A program made the translations under genes and the position numbers. This document shows positions 25,563-37,199 of a stretch of 64,000 nucleotides of DNA, piece after piece; the stretch's first letter is position 1, and each line of letters opens with the position of its first letter. Origin of the DNA: Daejeonella sp. JGW-45 (GTDB taxonomy: Bacteria; Bacteroidota; Bacteroidia; Sphingobacteriales; Sphingobacteriaceae); NCBI RefSeq assembly GCF_029360805.1, contig NZ_JARKNC010000008.1, forward strand, positions 496,001-560,000, given 5' to 3'. Below the pieces are notes generated by a model that was not told the origin of the DNA, did not search any database, and saw only the letters and a list, made by a program, of their open reading frames with translations.

Positions 25563-26462
25563 ATGAAGCTTATTTGCGGTTATATTTTGGTTCTTTTTCT
25601 TATTCTTTCGTGTATCACCTCATGCAAGTCAGGCTCACAAAACAAAAAACCCAATAACAACTATTTAGATAATGACTTTAAGCCCGACCCGCTTTACCCG
25701 GCAGGACAGGTAGAACTTATCATCCCATCATCAGGTTCTGATATCTATGGCCTTGCCTATACCGCTGATGGGAAAGGCCCTCACCCTACTGTCATACTTT
25801 CACACGGCCTTCCCGGAAATGAACGGAACCTCGACCTTGCGCAAAGTATAAGACGAGCCGGCTACAATGTGATATTTTACAATTACCGTGGCTCGTGGGG
25901 AAGCAAGGGGACATTTGGTTTTAAGAATTCCATTGACGATGTGGCAGCTGTGCTTGATTATATTACAGATTCGTTAAACAAAGCGACGCTAAGAGTCGAC
26001 GAAGATCGAATAGCGCTCTATGGTCATAGTATGGGGGCAAGTTTTTCATTATTTGCTGGCTTGGACGATCCCAGAGTAAAAGGAATTGCCGGCACTTCAG
26101 TTTTTAACCCCTATACCTTACTGCAGGGTGATGAAGCTAGAGGAAACCTTTTAAGCCTGAAACAATACCTTTTAACTCTCAAAATGCTTAACTGCGATCC
26201 GAACGAGTTTCTGACTGATATTCTCACCGATGTAGGTCAATATAATATCGCAGACAAGATTTCAAGGTCAAAGAAACCCATACTTATTATCGATGAACAC
26301 ATGAACAACCAGGAGTTTACGAAATTTAACAAAAAGAAGGACTTTAGTTATAAAATATGGAATACTGACCAGGCTTTTTCGAATCGTCGCGTGGCACTAA
26401 CTGTAGAAATTAAGAATTGGCTGGATGTAACTATTCCGCGTCCGGAAGAACCTGCAGAATAA
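25563..26462 (+). CDS. Alpha/beta hydrolase lipoprotein, peptidase-like
   Basis: 299 residues. The lipobox ITSC places the lipidated Cys at 21. The hydrolase core has SHGLPGN for the oxyanion hole, GHSMGA as nucleophile elbow, and a late Asp/His pair region (PILIIDEHMN). The fold resembles S9/dienelactone-type hydrolases acting on esters or peptides. It would be anchored in the cell envelope. It is a single gene, convergent with the GreA-like gene. Confidence 0.85.
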   Translation: MKLICGYILVLFLILSCITSCKSGSQNKKPNNNYLDNDFKPDPLYPAGQVELIIPSSGSDIYGLAYTADGKGPHPTVILSHGLPGNERNLDLAQSIRRAGYNVIFYNYRGSWGSKGTFGFKNSIDDVAAVLDYITDSLNKATLRVDEDRIALYGHSMGASFSLFAGLDDPRVKGIAGTSVFNPYTLLQGDEARGNLLSLKQYLLTLKMLNCDPNEFLTDILTDVGQYNIADKISRSKKPILIIDEHMNNQEFTKFNKKKDFSYKIWNTDQAFSNRRVALTVEIKNWLDVTIPRPEEPAE

Positions 26463-26463
26463 C

Positions 26464-26916
26464 TTACTCTATTTTCTCTATCCTCAGTTGCTTACCGTTG
26501 AAATCAAACTCGTGCCCTTGCTGCTGCTTCATAAGTTTCAATCCAATTGGTGAGGCCGCTGAAACAGCAAAATAATTACAATTATCTACCTGGATCTGCC
26601 CGCAGCTTATGCTGATATAAAACTTTCCCAAATTTGTGCTGACAAGACTTCCATTTTTCACCACTGAATTTTCTTTCGACGGATTGATCTGGTTTAGAAT
26701 CAGTTTTAACTTTTGCGATTCCTCCAGCTGCTTCCGGTTGCGGTCTATTTCCTGCTGCATCATTTCTCTACCCGTTTCATACTTATCACCGGCACTGCTT
26801 TTAGTATCATCGTTCGCCGATTCCCGGGCAGCTTTCATTGCATCTTCAGCACTCGCGATACGTTTCTCAACATAATCCATACAAAGCTGGTGAAGTTTTT
26901 CCTTGATTTCAGGCAT
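26464..26916 (-). CDS. GreA/GreB-like transcription factor homologue
   Basis: 150 residues from ATG 26916. The N-terminal ~75 residues are a predicted coiled coil with an acidic tip (ANDDTKSS), as in the Gre finger that enters the RNA polymerase channel. The C-terminal part (FAVSAASPIGLKLMKQQQG and FDFNGKQLRI) matches the FKBP-like GreA domain. Gre factors rescue backtracked polymerase. Family members in Bacteroidota have often been annotated as 3-oxoacyl-ACP synthase, which the sequence does not support. Whether it stimulates cleavage is untested. Confidence 0.75.
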   Translation of the reverse strand: MPEIKEKLHQLCMDYVEKRIASAEDAMKAARESANDDTKSSAGDKYETGREMMQQEIDRNRKQLEESQKLKLILNQINPSKENSVVKNGSLVSTNLGKFYISISCGQIQVDNCNYFAVSAASPIGLKLMKQQQGHEFDFNGKQLRIEKIE

Positions 26917-26984
26917 GCACAAAGAAGCACAATTACGAAACTAATTTTCCGAAAAGATATTCACAAATCGACACAGCGAAATTT

Positions 26985-29247
<2,263 letters not shown>

Positions 29248-29258
29248 GGTTAATTGAT

Positions 29259-29303
29259 TAAACTAAAAAAGCCATTGATTTACTCAATGGCTTTTTTAGT
29301 TTA
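29259..29303. terminator. Bidirectional terminator, 20-bp perfect stem
   Basis: TAAACTAAAAAAGCCATTGA and its exact inverse around a TTTAC loop. It lies between the convergent ABC-F and hexosaminidase genes, with A/T runs on both sides, so it can serve both. Confidence 0.9.
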
Positions 29304-29310
29304 GCTATTT

Positions 29311-31221
29311 TTAGAACCTGGCTCTCGCCTTTAACTCAGAAATTGGCATTGTCAGCATCCTGCCTACCGGTTTACCATCTTTATAGGTAATAAGCTTGAA
29401 CTGGGAAGCGTCAACTGGTGCTGTTAACGGAGTTGTATACTTTGGATAAAACTTATCCGGGAACGAATTGTCGAAACTGTAATGGATGCTTAAGCCTGGC
29501 ACTTCTGTACTCAGCTCTATCTTTAGACGGTTATCAGCCGTTTTAGTCGCCTTAAATATCGGATCGTATACACTAGGCGCATACTTCGTTTCGGCAAGGT
29601 CGAAGCGTTTAAAATGGCTTTCAACCCTGGCGAAGAAATGGGGCCAGTTCTTCTTTGCCTTTGGTGACCAAACCGACTCAGCGATCGCGAACCCTCTTGG
29701 CCAAGTCATGTATTCAGCCTGGCGAATATTGTAGATCTGTTCCGTCCACAGGTTGCCCTGCCCCCCCTTGATATATTGTGGGTCCACCCCATCAGGAACA
29801 GGCTCGAACTCATACGACTTGTTTAAGCGTAACGACGCGTAAACCCGGGGTTCGGAGATGACATCGGATTGCATATAATCGAGGTATGCATAAGTGGTGG
29901 GACTCATGACAACCTGGTGCTTATTATGAGCAGCCTCTATTCCATATTTCATTCCTCGCCAGCTCATCACAGCTGTTGACTGGCTGACACCCCCTTCCAG
30001 GACCTCATCCCAGGCCATCATCTTTTTACCCTTTGACTCGACGATCTTCTCTACACGCTTAGTAAAATATCCCTGCACGTCCTTAATATCTTTCATACCC
30101 TCACGCACCATCAGGGCTTTCACCTGATCGTTGCTTTGCCAATAATTAATTGGAGCCTCATCACCGCCCAGATGGATATACTCAAATGGAAATAGCTGGG
30201 CAATCTGGGTTATAACTGTATCCATGAAAGAATAAACCTTTTCGTTAGCGGGGCACAGTGTATTGTCAATCAGCGCCTTTGGGGGTGCTCCGCCCGACCA
30301 ATCCATGATTTGCTCGCCGAACCGCGGTTTGTAATTGATAGCCTCGGGAGTACACGACAGGTCTGGATATGAGGCCACGGCGGCAAGGCTGTGACCGGGA
30401 ACATCAATTTCTGGCATAATATCAACGAAGCGATCCTTTGCATATTTAATAAGCTCTTTGATATCTTCCTGAGTATAATAACCTCCATAATCGCGCGGCT
30501 CATCCGGCGTAGCTGGGATAAAATTACCAAAAGTGCCCGTTCTGTTTACACGCCATGCGCCTACTTCAGTCAGTTTAGGTAAGCCCTTAATCTCAATCCT
30601 CCAACCTTCGTCGTCTGTGAGATGCAGGTGAAGCAAATTGTATTTATATCGGGCCATCACATCTATATACTGCTTAACCTCGTCTTTTGTAAAAAAATGA
30701 CGCGCTACATCAAACATTAGCCCCCTCCAGCCCAGCTTTGGATAATCTATTATTTCAGCAACAGGAATTGTCCAGTTTGACCTGTTAACCTGAACCTTGC
30801 TTTCTATCTCCTCGGGAAACAGCTGAATAAAACTCTGCACACCATAGAAAAGCCCGGCAGCCTTATTTGCTTTGATAACTACGTGCGATGCCGTAACAGA
30901 TAAACTATACCCCTCCGTACCTAATCTCGCATCAGACTGAGTATTTAGTTGAAGCTTTATTGTCGGATTGGAAGAGGAAGTTACTGAAATAACCCTGTAA
31001 CCGGTTGGTTCAGAGAGCCTCTCTCGAAGAAAGGCGACTGTATGGGCCAGCTCAGGGCTGTTTGCCGCCTGGATCACAACGCTTTTGGGAAGTATGAAAT
31101 GCCCGGTATCCTTAATAATGGAAACGGGTTGGGGGATAATCGCAATTCCTGATGCAGGAGATTGCCCAAAAGCTGTGATGGAAAATAACAGAAAACAAAG
31201 TAGATGAATTGTATTTTTCAT
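29311..31221 (-). CDS. Beta-N-acetylhexosaminidase, GH20
   Basis: 636 residues from ATG 31221, chosen because a signal peptide (MKNTIHLLCFLLFSITAFGQ) starts there. Order: a small GH20b domain (about 30-155), then the (beta/alpha)8 catalytic domain. The catalytic Asp-Glu pair is Asp354-Glu355 in HLGGDEAPINYW. The last ~90 residues hold a carbohydrate-binding-like beta domain. It cleaves terminal GlcNAc or GalNAc from glycans, outside the cytoplasm. The slyD gene is 66 nt upstream. It could feed the NahK-like kinase found 9 kb away. Confidence 0.94.
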   Translation of the reverse strand: MKNTIHLLCFLLFSITAFGQSPASGIAIIPQPVSIIKDTGHFILPKSVVIQAANSPELAHTVAFLRERLSEPTGYRVISVTSSSNPTIKLQLNTQSDARLGTEGYSLSVTASHVVIKANKAAGLFYGVQSFIQLFPEEIESKVQVNRSNWTIPVAEIIDYPKLGWRGLMFDVARHFFTKDEVKQYIDVMARYKYNLLHLHLTDDEGWRIEIKGLPKLTEVGAWRVNRTGTFGNFIPATPDEPRDYGGYYTQEDIKELIKYAKDRFVDIMPEIDVPGHSLAAVASYPDLSCTPEAINYKPRFGEQIMDWSGGAPPKALIDNTLCPANEKVYSFMDTVITQIAQLFPFEYIHLGGDEAPINYWQSNDQVKALMVREGMKDIKDVQGYFTKRVEKIVESKGKKMMAWDEVLEGGVSQSTAVMSWRGMKYGIEAAHNKHQVVMSPTTYAYLDYMQSDVISEPRVYASLRLNKSYEFEPVPDGVDPQYIKGGQGNLWTEQIYNIRQAEYMTWPRGFAIAESVWSPKAKKNWPHFFARVESHFKRFDLAETKYAPSVYDPIFKATKTADNRLKIELSTEVPGLSIHYSFDNSFPDKFYPKYTTPLTAPVDASQFKLITYKDGKPVGRMLTMPISELKARARF

Positions 31222-31287
31222 AAAAACCGGCGAGATGTTGATTTTGCAATTTGTTATGGTTTCCCCTCCCATTATTGGTACGATCGC

Positions 31288-31785
31288 TTAGTGGCCAGCG
31301 TGACCGTCAGCGCCATGTGCGTGGCCATGGGCCAATTCCTCGGTGGTTGCTTCTCTCACTGAAATGATCTTTCCGATAAAATGCAGATCCTGTCCAGCCA
31401 TTGGATGATTGAGATCCACTGTAATAGCAGCATCCGATACGCCCGTCACTTTTGCGCGAAACTGATTCCCTTCATTATCCTGTAATGGCAGAATTGATCC
31501 GATCGCCGGCTTTTCCATTTCACCGAACATATCCAATGGAAGCTCTGTAATAGCATTCTCATCTTTGGCACCATAAGCGTCTTCTGCGACAAGATGAAAG
31601 TCGTAGGTGTCTCCAGGTGAAAGCCCTTGCAGATTCTCTTCAAATTTAGGCAGCATCATTCCGACAGCATACAAAAATACAAGTGGATTTTGCTCATCTG
31701 CTTTCTCAACGAATACTTCCTCGCCGTTCTCTTTTGTGTACAGATCATAAGTCAGCGCAACAACGCTGTTTGGTTGAATATTCAT
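31288..31785 (-). CDS. slyD: SlyD-type FKBP peptidyl-prolyl isomerase
   Basis: 165 residues. The FKBP domain (1-65 and 130-150) is interrupted by the IF chaperone insert, as in SlyD. The tail is His-rich (HGHAHGADGHAGH), which binds Ni2+. The family works as a cytosolic folding helper and in nickel delivery. The pattern NHPMAGQDLHF is the FKBP signature of SlyD. It lies on the same strand as, and 66 nt upstream of, the hexosaminidase and may be transcribed with it. Confidence 0.92.
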   Translation of the reverse strand: MNIQPNSVVALTYDLYTKENGEEVFVEKADEQNPLVFLYAVGMMLPKFEENLQGLSPGDTYDFHLVAEDAYGAKDENAITELPLDMFGEMEKPAIGSILPLQDNEGNQFRAKVTGVSDAAITVDLNHPMAGQDLHFIGKIISVREATTEELAHGHAHGADGHAGH

Positions 31786-31824
31786 TGCTTTTTTAATATT
31801 AAGTAATATGCTGAAAAATGGATG

Positions 31825-33852
31825 TTAATCCTGGCTTCCCGGCGTTGTACTTGGGTTATTGATTTGTTTAATTGCGTCAGCTACCTCAGTAACAGGTAAC
31901 AAACATGTTCTGCTTTGGCATACATACACTTTTGTTTCAGCGTGCCATTTATCCTGCAGTAAAGGTAGTGTTCCTGTCGATCCTCCCAAAAGAATTTTAT
32001 TCGGAACGTAATATTTTTCCAGTTCGAGCCTTTTTTGTTGTGCCTCAGAACCAGTTATGGCAATTTCAAATATCCCAAATATCTTAAAAAGTAACAAAGA
32101 CGCCCAATTAGAATAGCCAGGGGGGTATTTGATAATATACGGTTGAACAGTTCTTGCCATCTGGTCAGATATCTGCAAATAATACTCATTGTTGAAAAAA
32201 TGGCCTGATCTAAAAAGGTTGTGAGCCATAACAGAGTTAGATGACGAGGTCACATTGTCCGTAATTTCTTGCTTTCTGGCTATCAGTTCTTCACTTTTTG
32301 ATGATGTATAAAAGAATAACCCATTCTCCTCATCATAAAAATCAGAAATAGCATGATCCGTCAACCGCCGGGCGAAATCCAGCCATTTTTCGTCAAAAGT
32401 CGACTCATACAGGCCTGTGAGACCATCGATGACAAAAGCATAATCATCGAGGAAAGCATCGGATCTGTCGCGTGAGCCATAAACTCTTATCAGATTGCCC
32501 TCCCGGTAAAGCTCGCGTTTGATAAATTCAGCACTCCTTAATGCACATTGGAGAAATTGATCGTCAGCAAATACCCTGTAAGCATCGGTATAAGCTCTGA
32601 GCATCATTCCGTTCCATGAGGCTAATATCTTATTGTCCAGCCCTGGAGGTATACGAACAGAGCGCGCCGCAAAGATCTTCCTCTTCGCATCATGAATATC
32701 CCGAAGCAGGTCCTCCTCTGTTTTACCCAGCTTCGCCGCTAAGTCTGCATCATCGTGCTTCCTGAAGAAAATATTAGTCCGCTCCTCTGCCCAGTTGCCT
32801 TCAGCGGTTATATTATAATAAATATTAAATATCTCAGTAGCATCGCCTAAAATGCTTTGTATTTCGTCTTTAGTAAAGGTGTAAAATTTCCCTTCAACAC
32901 CCTCACTATCCGCATCAAGGGCTGAGTAAAACCCACCTTCCGGAGAAGTCATTTCGCGCTCAATAAATCCTAGTGTTTCATAAACAACCTGCTTATAAAG
33001 CAACTTGCCTGTATATTGATAAGCTTCAGCATACAGCGACACGAGTTGTGCATTGTCATAAAGCATCTTCTCAAAATGGGGAACATGCCACTGTCCGTCC
33101 ACTGAGTACCTGGCAAAGCCACCGCCTATATGGTCGTATATACCGCCGAAAGCCATCTTCTCAAGCGTAATATTGACAGCCACATGAGCCGAATTATCGT
33201 TCATGAGGTGTGCATAACGTAAAATAAATTGCCAGTTGTTAGGCAAGGGGAATTTTGGCGCACGGTTGTAGCCTCCCTCCACCATGTCGAAGGAGCGCTT
33301 CCATGGCTCAAAAATTTCACGAATATCCCCGGTGGTAAATTCCTTTGAAGACTTAACCGGAATAAGTTGCTCGCTCTGCCGAATGCCTTCTGTTAACCTT
33401 ACAGCATATTCTTCGGCCTCCCCAGGTTTATTTTTCCAAAAATCTGCCAGGTTGTGAAGCAAGCTTATCCAGTCCTGCTTCCTGAAATAGGTTCCACCGT
33501 AAATAGGCCGTTGATCAGGTAGACAGAAGCAATTCAATGGCCATCCCCCACTGCCGGTCATCAATTGAACTGCATTCATATAGATCTGGTCAATGTCAGG
33601 TCGTACCTCTCTATCGATCTTAATACAAATAAAGTGCTCATTCATAACGCTCGCAACCTGCTCGTTCTCAAAACTTTCATGCTCCATAACATGGCACCAA
33701 TGGCATGCCGAATACCCAATACTAACAAGAATAAGCTTATTCTCAGCCCTGGCGCGGGACAGAGCTTCCTCACCCCAGGGATACCAATCAACAGGATTAT
33801 TTGCGTGCTGAAGAAGGTACGGTGAGGTCTGGTCTTTTAATCTGTTGGCCAT
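31825..33852 (-). CDS. Thioredoxin-domain DUF255 protein (YyaL/SPATA20-like)
   Basis: 675 residues from ATG 33852, which gives the conserved start [24 protein letters not shown] thioredoxin-like N-terminal domain has CHWC (Cys50, Cys53). The remainder is an (alpha/alpha)6 barrel typical of glycosidase/epimerase folds, with [17 protein letters not shown] and [10 protein letters not shown]. The function of the family (human SPATA20, B. subtilis YyaL) is not established. The protein is cytosolic; no signal is seen. It is about 40 nt upstream of slyD on the same strand, so the two may form one transcript. Confidence 0.93.
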   Translation of the reverse strand: MANRLKDQTSPYLLQHANNPVDWYPWGEEALSRARAENKLILVSIGYSACHWCHVMEHESFENEQVASVMNEHFICIKIDREVRPDIDQIYMNAVQLMTGSGGWPLNCFCLPDQRPIYGGTYFRKQDWISLLHNLADFWKNKPGEAEEYAVRLTEGIRQSEQLIPVKSSKEFTTGDIREIFEPWKRSFDMVEGGYNRAPKFPLPNNWQFILRYAHLMNDNSAHVAVNITLEKMAFGGIYDHIGGGFARYSVDGQWHVPHFEKMLYDNAQLVSLYAEAYQYTGKLLYKQVVYETLGFIEREMTSPEGGFYSALDADSEGVEGKFYTFTKDEIQSILGDATEIFNIYYNITAEGNWAEERTNIFFRKHDDADLAAKLGKTEEDLLRDIHDAKRKIFAARSVRIPPGLDNKILASWNGMMLRAYTDAYRVFADDQFLQCALRSAEFIKRELYREGNLIRVYGSRDRSDAFLDDYAFVIDGLTGLYESTFDEKWLDFARRLTDHAISDFYDEENGLFFYTSSKSEELIARKQEITDNVTSSSNSVMAHNLFRSGHFFNNEYYLQISDQMARTVQPYIIKYPPGYSNWASLLLFKIFGIFEIAITGSEAQQKRLELEKYYVPNKILLGGSTGTLPLLQDKWHAETKVYVCQSRTCLLPVTEVADAIKQINNPSTTPGSQD

Positions 33853-34019
33853 GGAAATAAAATTATGACGCAAATTAGCAAAGCCTATCCTGCGCCCAAA
33901 TGAAATATGATAATATGATATACTAAAGACTAACTGATAGGAAATGCTAAAGTTTAGATTTTTTATTTTTATGCATAAAAGTTAAGACTTAATTTCGGCC
34001 TTTAAACCCGCATGTTATC

Positions 34020-35117
34020 ATGAAGATTACCCACACCGAGATCTACCGATTTAGCATTCCAATGGAGCCGTTCGTTATTGCTACGGGGGTCATGGATTAC
34101 GCCCAAAATGTTTTCATACGTGTCTATACAGACTCGGGCCTTCACGGTGTTGGAGAATGCTCAGCGTTCCCGATGATCGTCGGAGAAACACAGGAGACAT
34201 GTCTTGCCATGGCAAAAGATTTCGCAAAAATATGGAAGGGTAAAGATGCCGGCAAAATAGAGCAACGCATACAGGATCTGCATAATGTTGCGGCTTATAA
34301 TCCGACTATCAAAAGCGCCTTTGATATGGCGCTGTATGATCTCGCTGCAAAAGCGGCAGGCCTGCCACTTTATAAATTCCTGGGTGGAGATAAGCGAATT
34401 GTGGAGACAGACATGACTATTGGGATTGGTACAGCCGAAGAAATGAGTGAACTGGCTCTAGGCTATAAAGCCCAGGGAGCAACAATCTTAAAGATCAAGT
34501 TAGGCAAAAAGCCTGATGATGATCTTGTGCGCATGCGGAAAATACGGGAAGCCGTGGGTTCTGAAATGACCCTTAGAATTGATGCAAACCAGGGATGGGA
34601 TTATGATGCAGCAATAACATGTCTGAATGGGATGCAAGCGCTCGGCATCGAGTTCTGTGAACAGCCTATGCGAACCTGGTACGATGACCAGCTACCAGAG
34701 CTAAGAAAACAGACGTCGATAAAGATCATGGCTGATGAAAGCTGTTACAATCATCATGATGCGAGAAAGTTAATAAATTCAGAGAGCTGCGATTACATTA
34801 ACATAAAATTTGCCAAATCAGGCGGAATACATGAAGGCTTGAAGATCCACCATGTTGCGTCAGAAGCCGGCATACCGTGTATGATTGGAAGTATGCTCGA
34901 AAGCAGAATAGCCTTAAGCGCCAATTTACATTTTGCTTATGCGTGCGATAACATTAAGTATTTCGATCTTGACACATGTCTTTTAGGCCATTTGGTTGAC
35001 CCGGTGACAGGTGGCCTGACTTATAAAGGTTATTTCCTGGATCTCCCCGAGGCCCTTGGAATTGGAGCTGACGCAGATGAGGAATTCCTCAAGAGGTGTG
35101 AAAAATTTACTGTTTGA
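34020..35117 (+). CDS. Enolase-superfamily dipeptide epimerase
   Basis: 365 residues of the mandelate racemase/muconate-lactonising enzyme family. Visible: catalytic KIKLGK (Lys-x-Lys), metal ligands RIDANQGW (Asp), EQPM (Glu) and DES (Asp), and the C-terminal FDLDT, whose DxD binds the substrate amino group in Ala-Glu epimerases. It probably epimerises L-Ala-D/L-Glu or a related dipeptide from muropeptides. It is convergent with an M20 peptidase, and a second paralogue lies at 61204-62268. No consensus promoter was found in the 167-nt upstream spacer. Confidence 0.85.
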   Translation: MKITHTEIYRFSIPMEPFVIATGVMDYAQNVFIRVYTDSGLHGVGECSAFPMIVGETQETCLAMAKDFAKIWKGKDAGKIEQRIQDLHNVAAYNPTIKSAFDMALYDLAAKAAGLPLYKFLGGDKRIVETDMTIGIGTAEEMSELALGYKAQGATILKIKLGKKPDDDLVRMRKIREAVGSEMTLRIDANQGWDYDAAITCLNGMQALGIEFCEQPMRTWYDDQLPELRKQTSIKIMADESCYNHHDARKLINSESCDYINIKFAKSGGIHEGLKIHHVASEAGIPCMIGSMLESRIALSANLHFAYACDNIKYFDLDTCLLGHLVDPVTGGLTYKGYFLDLPEALGIGADADEEFLKRCEKFTV

Positions 35118-35169
35118 AAGGAGAATTGAGAATGGCATTCACCACTCACAACCCTCCTGTCGCATTAAA

Positions 35170-36540
35170 CTATTTGCTTAGCTCAGCGAAATATTTGTGA
35201 AACAAAGGGATCGTTTCAATGCCTTTGTAAAAATTAGCGATATCGAACTTCTCATTTGGAGAGTGCAAGTTGTCACTATCAAGTCCGAATCCCATTAAAA
35301 CCGTCTTTATACCTAACTCCTTTTCAAACAAGGCCACAATTGGTATACTTCCTCCACCCCGAGTCGGAATCGGTTCTTTACCGAACGACTGTAGAATTGC
35401 CTTTTGTGCTGCTTGATAAGCGATACTATCCGTTGGCGTAACGACAGGTTCTCCTCCGTGGTGGGGACTAACTTTTACTTTTACACTTTTCGGAGCTATC
35501 ATCTCAAAATGATCCTGGAAAAGCCTGGTAATTTCATCAGAATTCTGATTTGGCACCAGTCGCATTGAGATCTTAGCGAAGGCTTTAGACGGCAGGACAG
35601 TCTTCGCCCCCTCCCCTATATAACCTCCCCATATACCGTTCACTTCCAAAGTCGGCCGTGTACCCGTTCTTTCTAAGGTGCTGTAGCCCTTTTCTCCCCA
35701 AAGCTCTCCCACTTCAAGATCTCTTTTATATTCAGCCTCATCGTACGGTGCCTTATTAAGGTCCTCCCTTTCCTTCTGACTCAATTCTGTAACCTTGTCG
35801 TAAAAACCAGGAATGGTTATATGGTTATTCTCATCATGCAATGATGCTATAAGCTTAGCAAGAATCGTCGCTGGGTTTGCCACGGCACCACCGTAAACAC
35901 CAGAATGAAGGTCGCGGTTCGGACCTGTTACTTCAACCTCCACATAAGATAATCCGCGTAAGCCAGTTTCGAGAGATGGGTGCTCAAGGCTTATCATCGA
36001 CGTGTCGGAAATCAGCACTACATCAGATTTAAGCCGTTCCTTATTTTTGCCCACAAAAATACCCAGGTTGGCAGAACCGACTTCTTCTTCACCCTCTATC
36101 ATAAATTTGATATTGCAGGGCAAGGTATTAGTTTCCATCATAAGCTCGAATGCCTTAACGTGCATGTAGAATTGACCTTTGTCATCGCAGGCACCGCGGG
36201 CGTAGATCTTTTGATCGCGAATCGTTGGCTCAAACGGTGGCGTTTCCCACAATTCGAGGGGATCAGCGGGCTGAACATCGTAATGACCATACACTAAGAC
36301 TGTAGGTAATGATGAATCTATAATCTTATCTCCGTATACAATTGGATATCCGTCGGTAGGACAAATCTCAACATTGTCAGCCCCGGCGACTTTCAACTTT
36401 TCAGCAACGTAATCAGCTGTTTTAAGAACATCTCCTTTATATTTAGGATCTGCACTTATAGAAGGAAAGCGGAGCAGCTCAAAAAGCTCGTCCAGGAAGC
36501 GCTGCTTATTATCGCTTACATATTTTCTAATCTCTTGCAT
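35170..36540 (-). CDS. M20 family metallo-dipeptidase
   Basis: 456 residues from ATG 36540; the longer frame begins inside a promoter box and is rejected. Zinc-site motifs of M20: YGHYDVQP (His, Asp), ARGACDDKGQ (Asp), EGEEEVGS (Glu-Glu) and a late HSPNE (His). The lid/dimerisation domain spans about 190-310. It hydrolyses dipeptides in the cytosol. Gene context with the epimerase suggests use of peptidoglycan-derived or nutritional dipeptides. Confidence 0.92.
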   Translation of the reverse strand: MQEIRKYVSDNKQRFLDELFELLRFPSISADPKYKGDVLKTADYVAEKLKVAGADNVEICPTDGYPIVYGDKIIDSSLPTVLVYGHYDVQPADPLELWETPPFEPTIRDQKIYARGACDDKGQFYMHVKAFELMMETNTLPCNIKFMIEGEEEVGSANLGIFVGKNKERLKSDVVLISDTSMISLEHPSLETGLRGLSYVEVEVTGPNRDLHSGVYGGAVANPATILAKLIASLHDENNHITIPGFYDKVTELSQKEREDLNKAPYDEAEYKRDLEVGELWGEKGYSTLERTGTRPTLEVNGIWGGYIGEGAKTVLPSKAFAKISMRLVPNQNSDEITRLFQDHFEMIAPKSVKVKVSPHHGGEPVVTPTDSIAYQAAQKAILQSFGKEPIPTRGGGSIPIVALFEKELGIKTVLMGFGLDSDNLHSPNEKFDIANFYKGIETIPLFHKYFAELSK

Positions 36541-36555
36541 ATAATTGGTTTTATA

Positions 36556-36563
36556 CAAAGATA
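36556..36563 (-). promoter_or_regulatory. -7 box TATCTTTG for M20 peptidase
   Basis: An exact TAnnTTTG on the minus strand, ending 15 nt before the ATG at 36540. It excludes the longer frame that would begin at 36558. No clear -33 TTTG was found. Confidence 0.55.
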
Positions 36564-36573
36564 GAAATCTATA

Positions 36574-36622
36574 AATAGCCGTCCCATAAATGGTAAATAA
36601 ATTACCAGGTGGAACGGCTATT
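36574..36622 (-). terminator. Hairpin between peptide gene and M20 gene
   Basis: The outer arms AATAGCCGT / ACGGCTATT and the inner arms TGGTAA / TTACCA form a stacked hairpin 20 nt after the stop of the 53-residue peptide gene. There is no strong T-run, so the call as terminator is tentative. Confidence 0.5.
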
Positions 36623-36641
36623 AGATTAAGCTGAGGACTAA

Positions 36642-36803
36642 TTAATCCCAGCTCGCCAGTCTTTTCTCATCAAGTTTATGAGAAAAATCCATTTTTTCTG
36701 AATTCAAAGGCTTGGTGATCTTACTTTCAGGAGTATTGGTAGCTATAGTGAATCCTAATGAGAGAAAGCCTGCTGCTGCGATTATTGATAGTAATTTTTT
36801 CAT
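36642..36803 (-). CDS. 53-residue secreted peptide, unknown function
   Basis: ATG at 36803 to TAA. Begins MKKLLSIIAAAGFLSLGF, a full Sec signal peptide with likely cleavage after Ala21 (FTIA/TNTP). The mature peptide is about 32 residues, charged and amphipathic, and ends in ASWD. It is the second of two small genes on the minus strand: the 81-residue lipoprotein gene ends 34 nt upstream. Both are divergent from the TPR/DHp membrane protein gene at 37200. Its reality is supported by the good signal peptide, a stop followed by a hairpin, and its position. No family is recognised; a signalling peptide is only one possibility. Confidence 0.6.
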   Translation of the reverse strand: MKKLLSIIAAAGFLSLGFTIATNTPESKITKPLNSEKMDFSHKLDEKRLASWD

Positions 36804-36837
36804 GGCTATATTGTGTTAACTTTGAAAATATTGTGAA

Positions 36838-37083
36838 TTATTTCTTACTTTTCCCTGTTTTGGCAGGTGCACTGGTTGAGTCTGTTGTTGTCGGAGATTC
36901 TACTCGCATAGTACTTGCTTCTGGATCTGGCTCGACGATATCCCACTGACCGCAGCCACCGCACATTTTTAGGTCATCTGCTTTAAGCGACGTCTTTTCC
37001 TCAGGAGCAATAGTTTCATTTTTTTCGCATCCACTTAAAGAAATTGTTCCTAATACAGCTAGTGTTAATAATACTTTTTTCAT
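36838..37083 (-). CDS. 81-residue small lipoprotein with CxxC
   Basis: A lipoprotein signal ends at Cys19 (SLSGC). The mature part of 62 residues contains CGGCGQWDIVEP (Cys41-x2-Cys44) and a Ser/Thr/Lys tail. The Trp-Asp shared with the end of the next small peptide is noted but may be chance. The CxxC could be a disulphide or metal site. It starts 116 nt from the divergent TPR sensor. Function unknown; no paralogue is visible in this window. Confidence 0.72.
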   Translation of the reverse strand: MKKVLLTLAVLGTISLSGCEKNETIAPEEKTSLKADDLKMCGGCGQWDIVEPDPEASTMRVESPTTTDSTSAPAKTGKSKK

Positions 37084-37199
37084 GATTTTTGAGGTTTGTT
37101 TTATTGTTTATAATGAGTGTTCTAATCTGGTTAAATAAAATTCCCTGCGATTTGGTCGAATTGTCTAAATTTATTTTAATCTTACAACCAAATACGGGG

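Noticed and set aside
29311-31272. GH20 start at 31272
   Set aside because: The ATG at 31221 begins directly with a signal peptide, whereas the longer form places it inside the protein.
37089-37199. Longer N-terminus of the TPR/DHp protein
   Set aside because: The internal ATG at 37200 opens a clean signal peptide; the upstream part would bury it.
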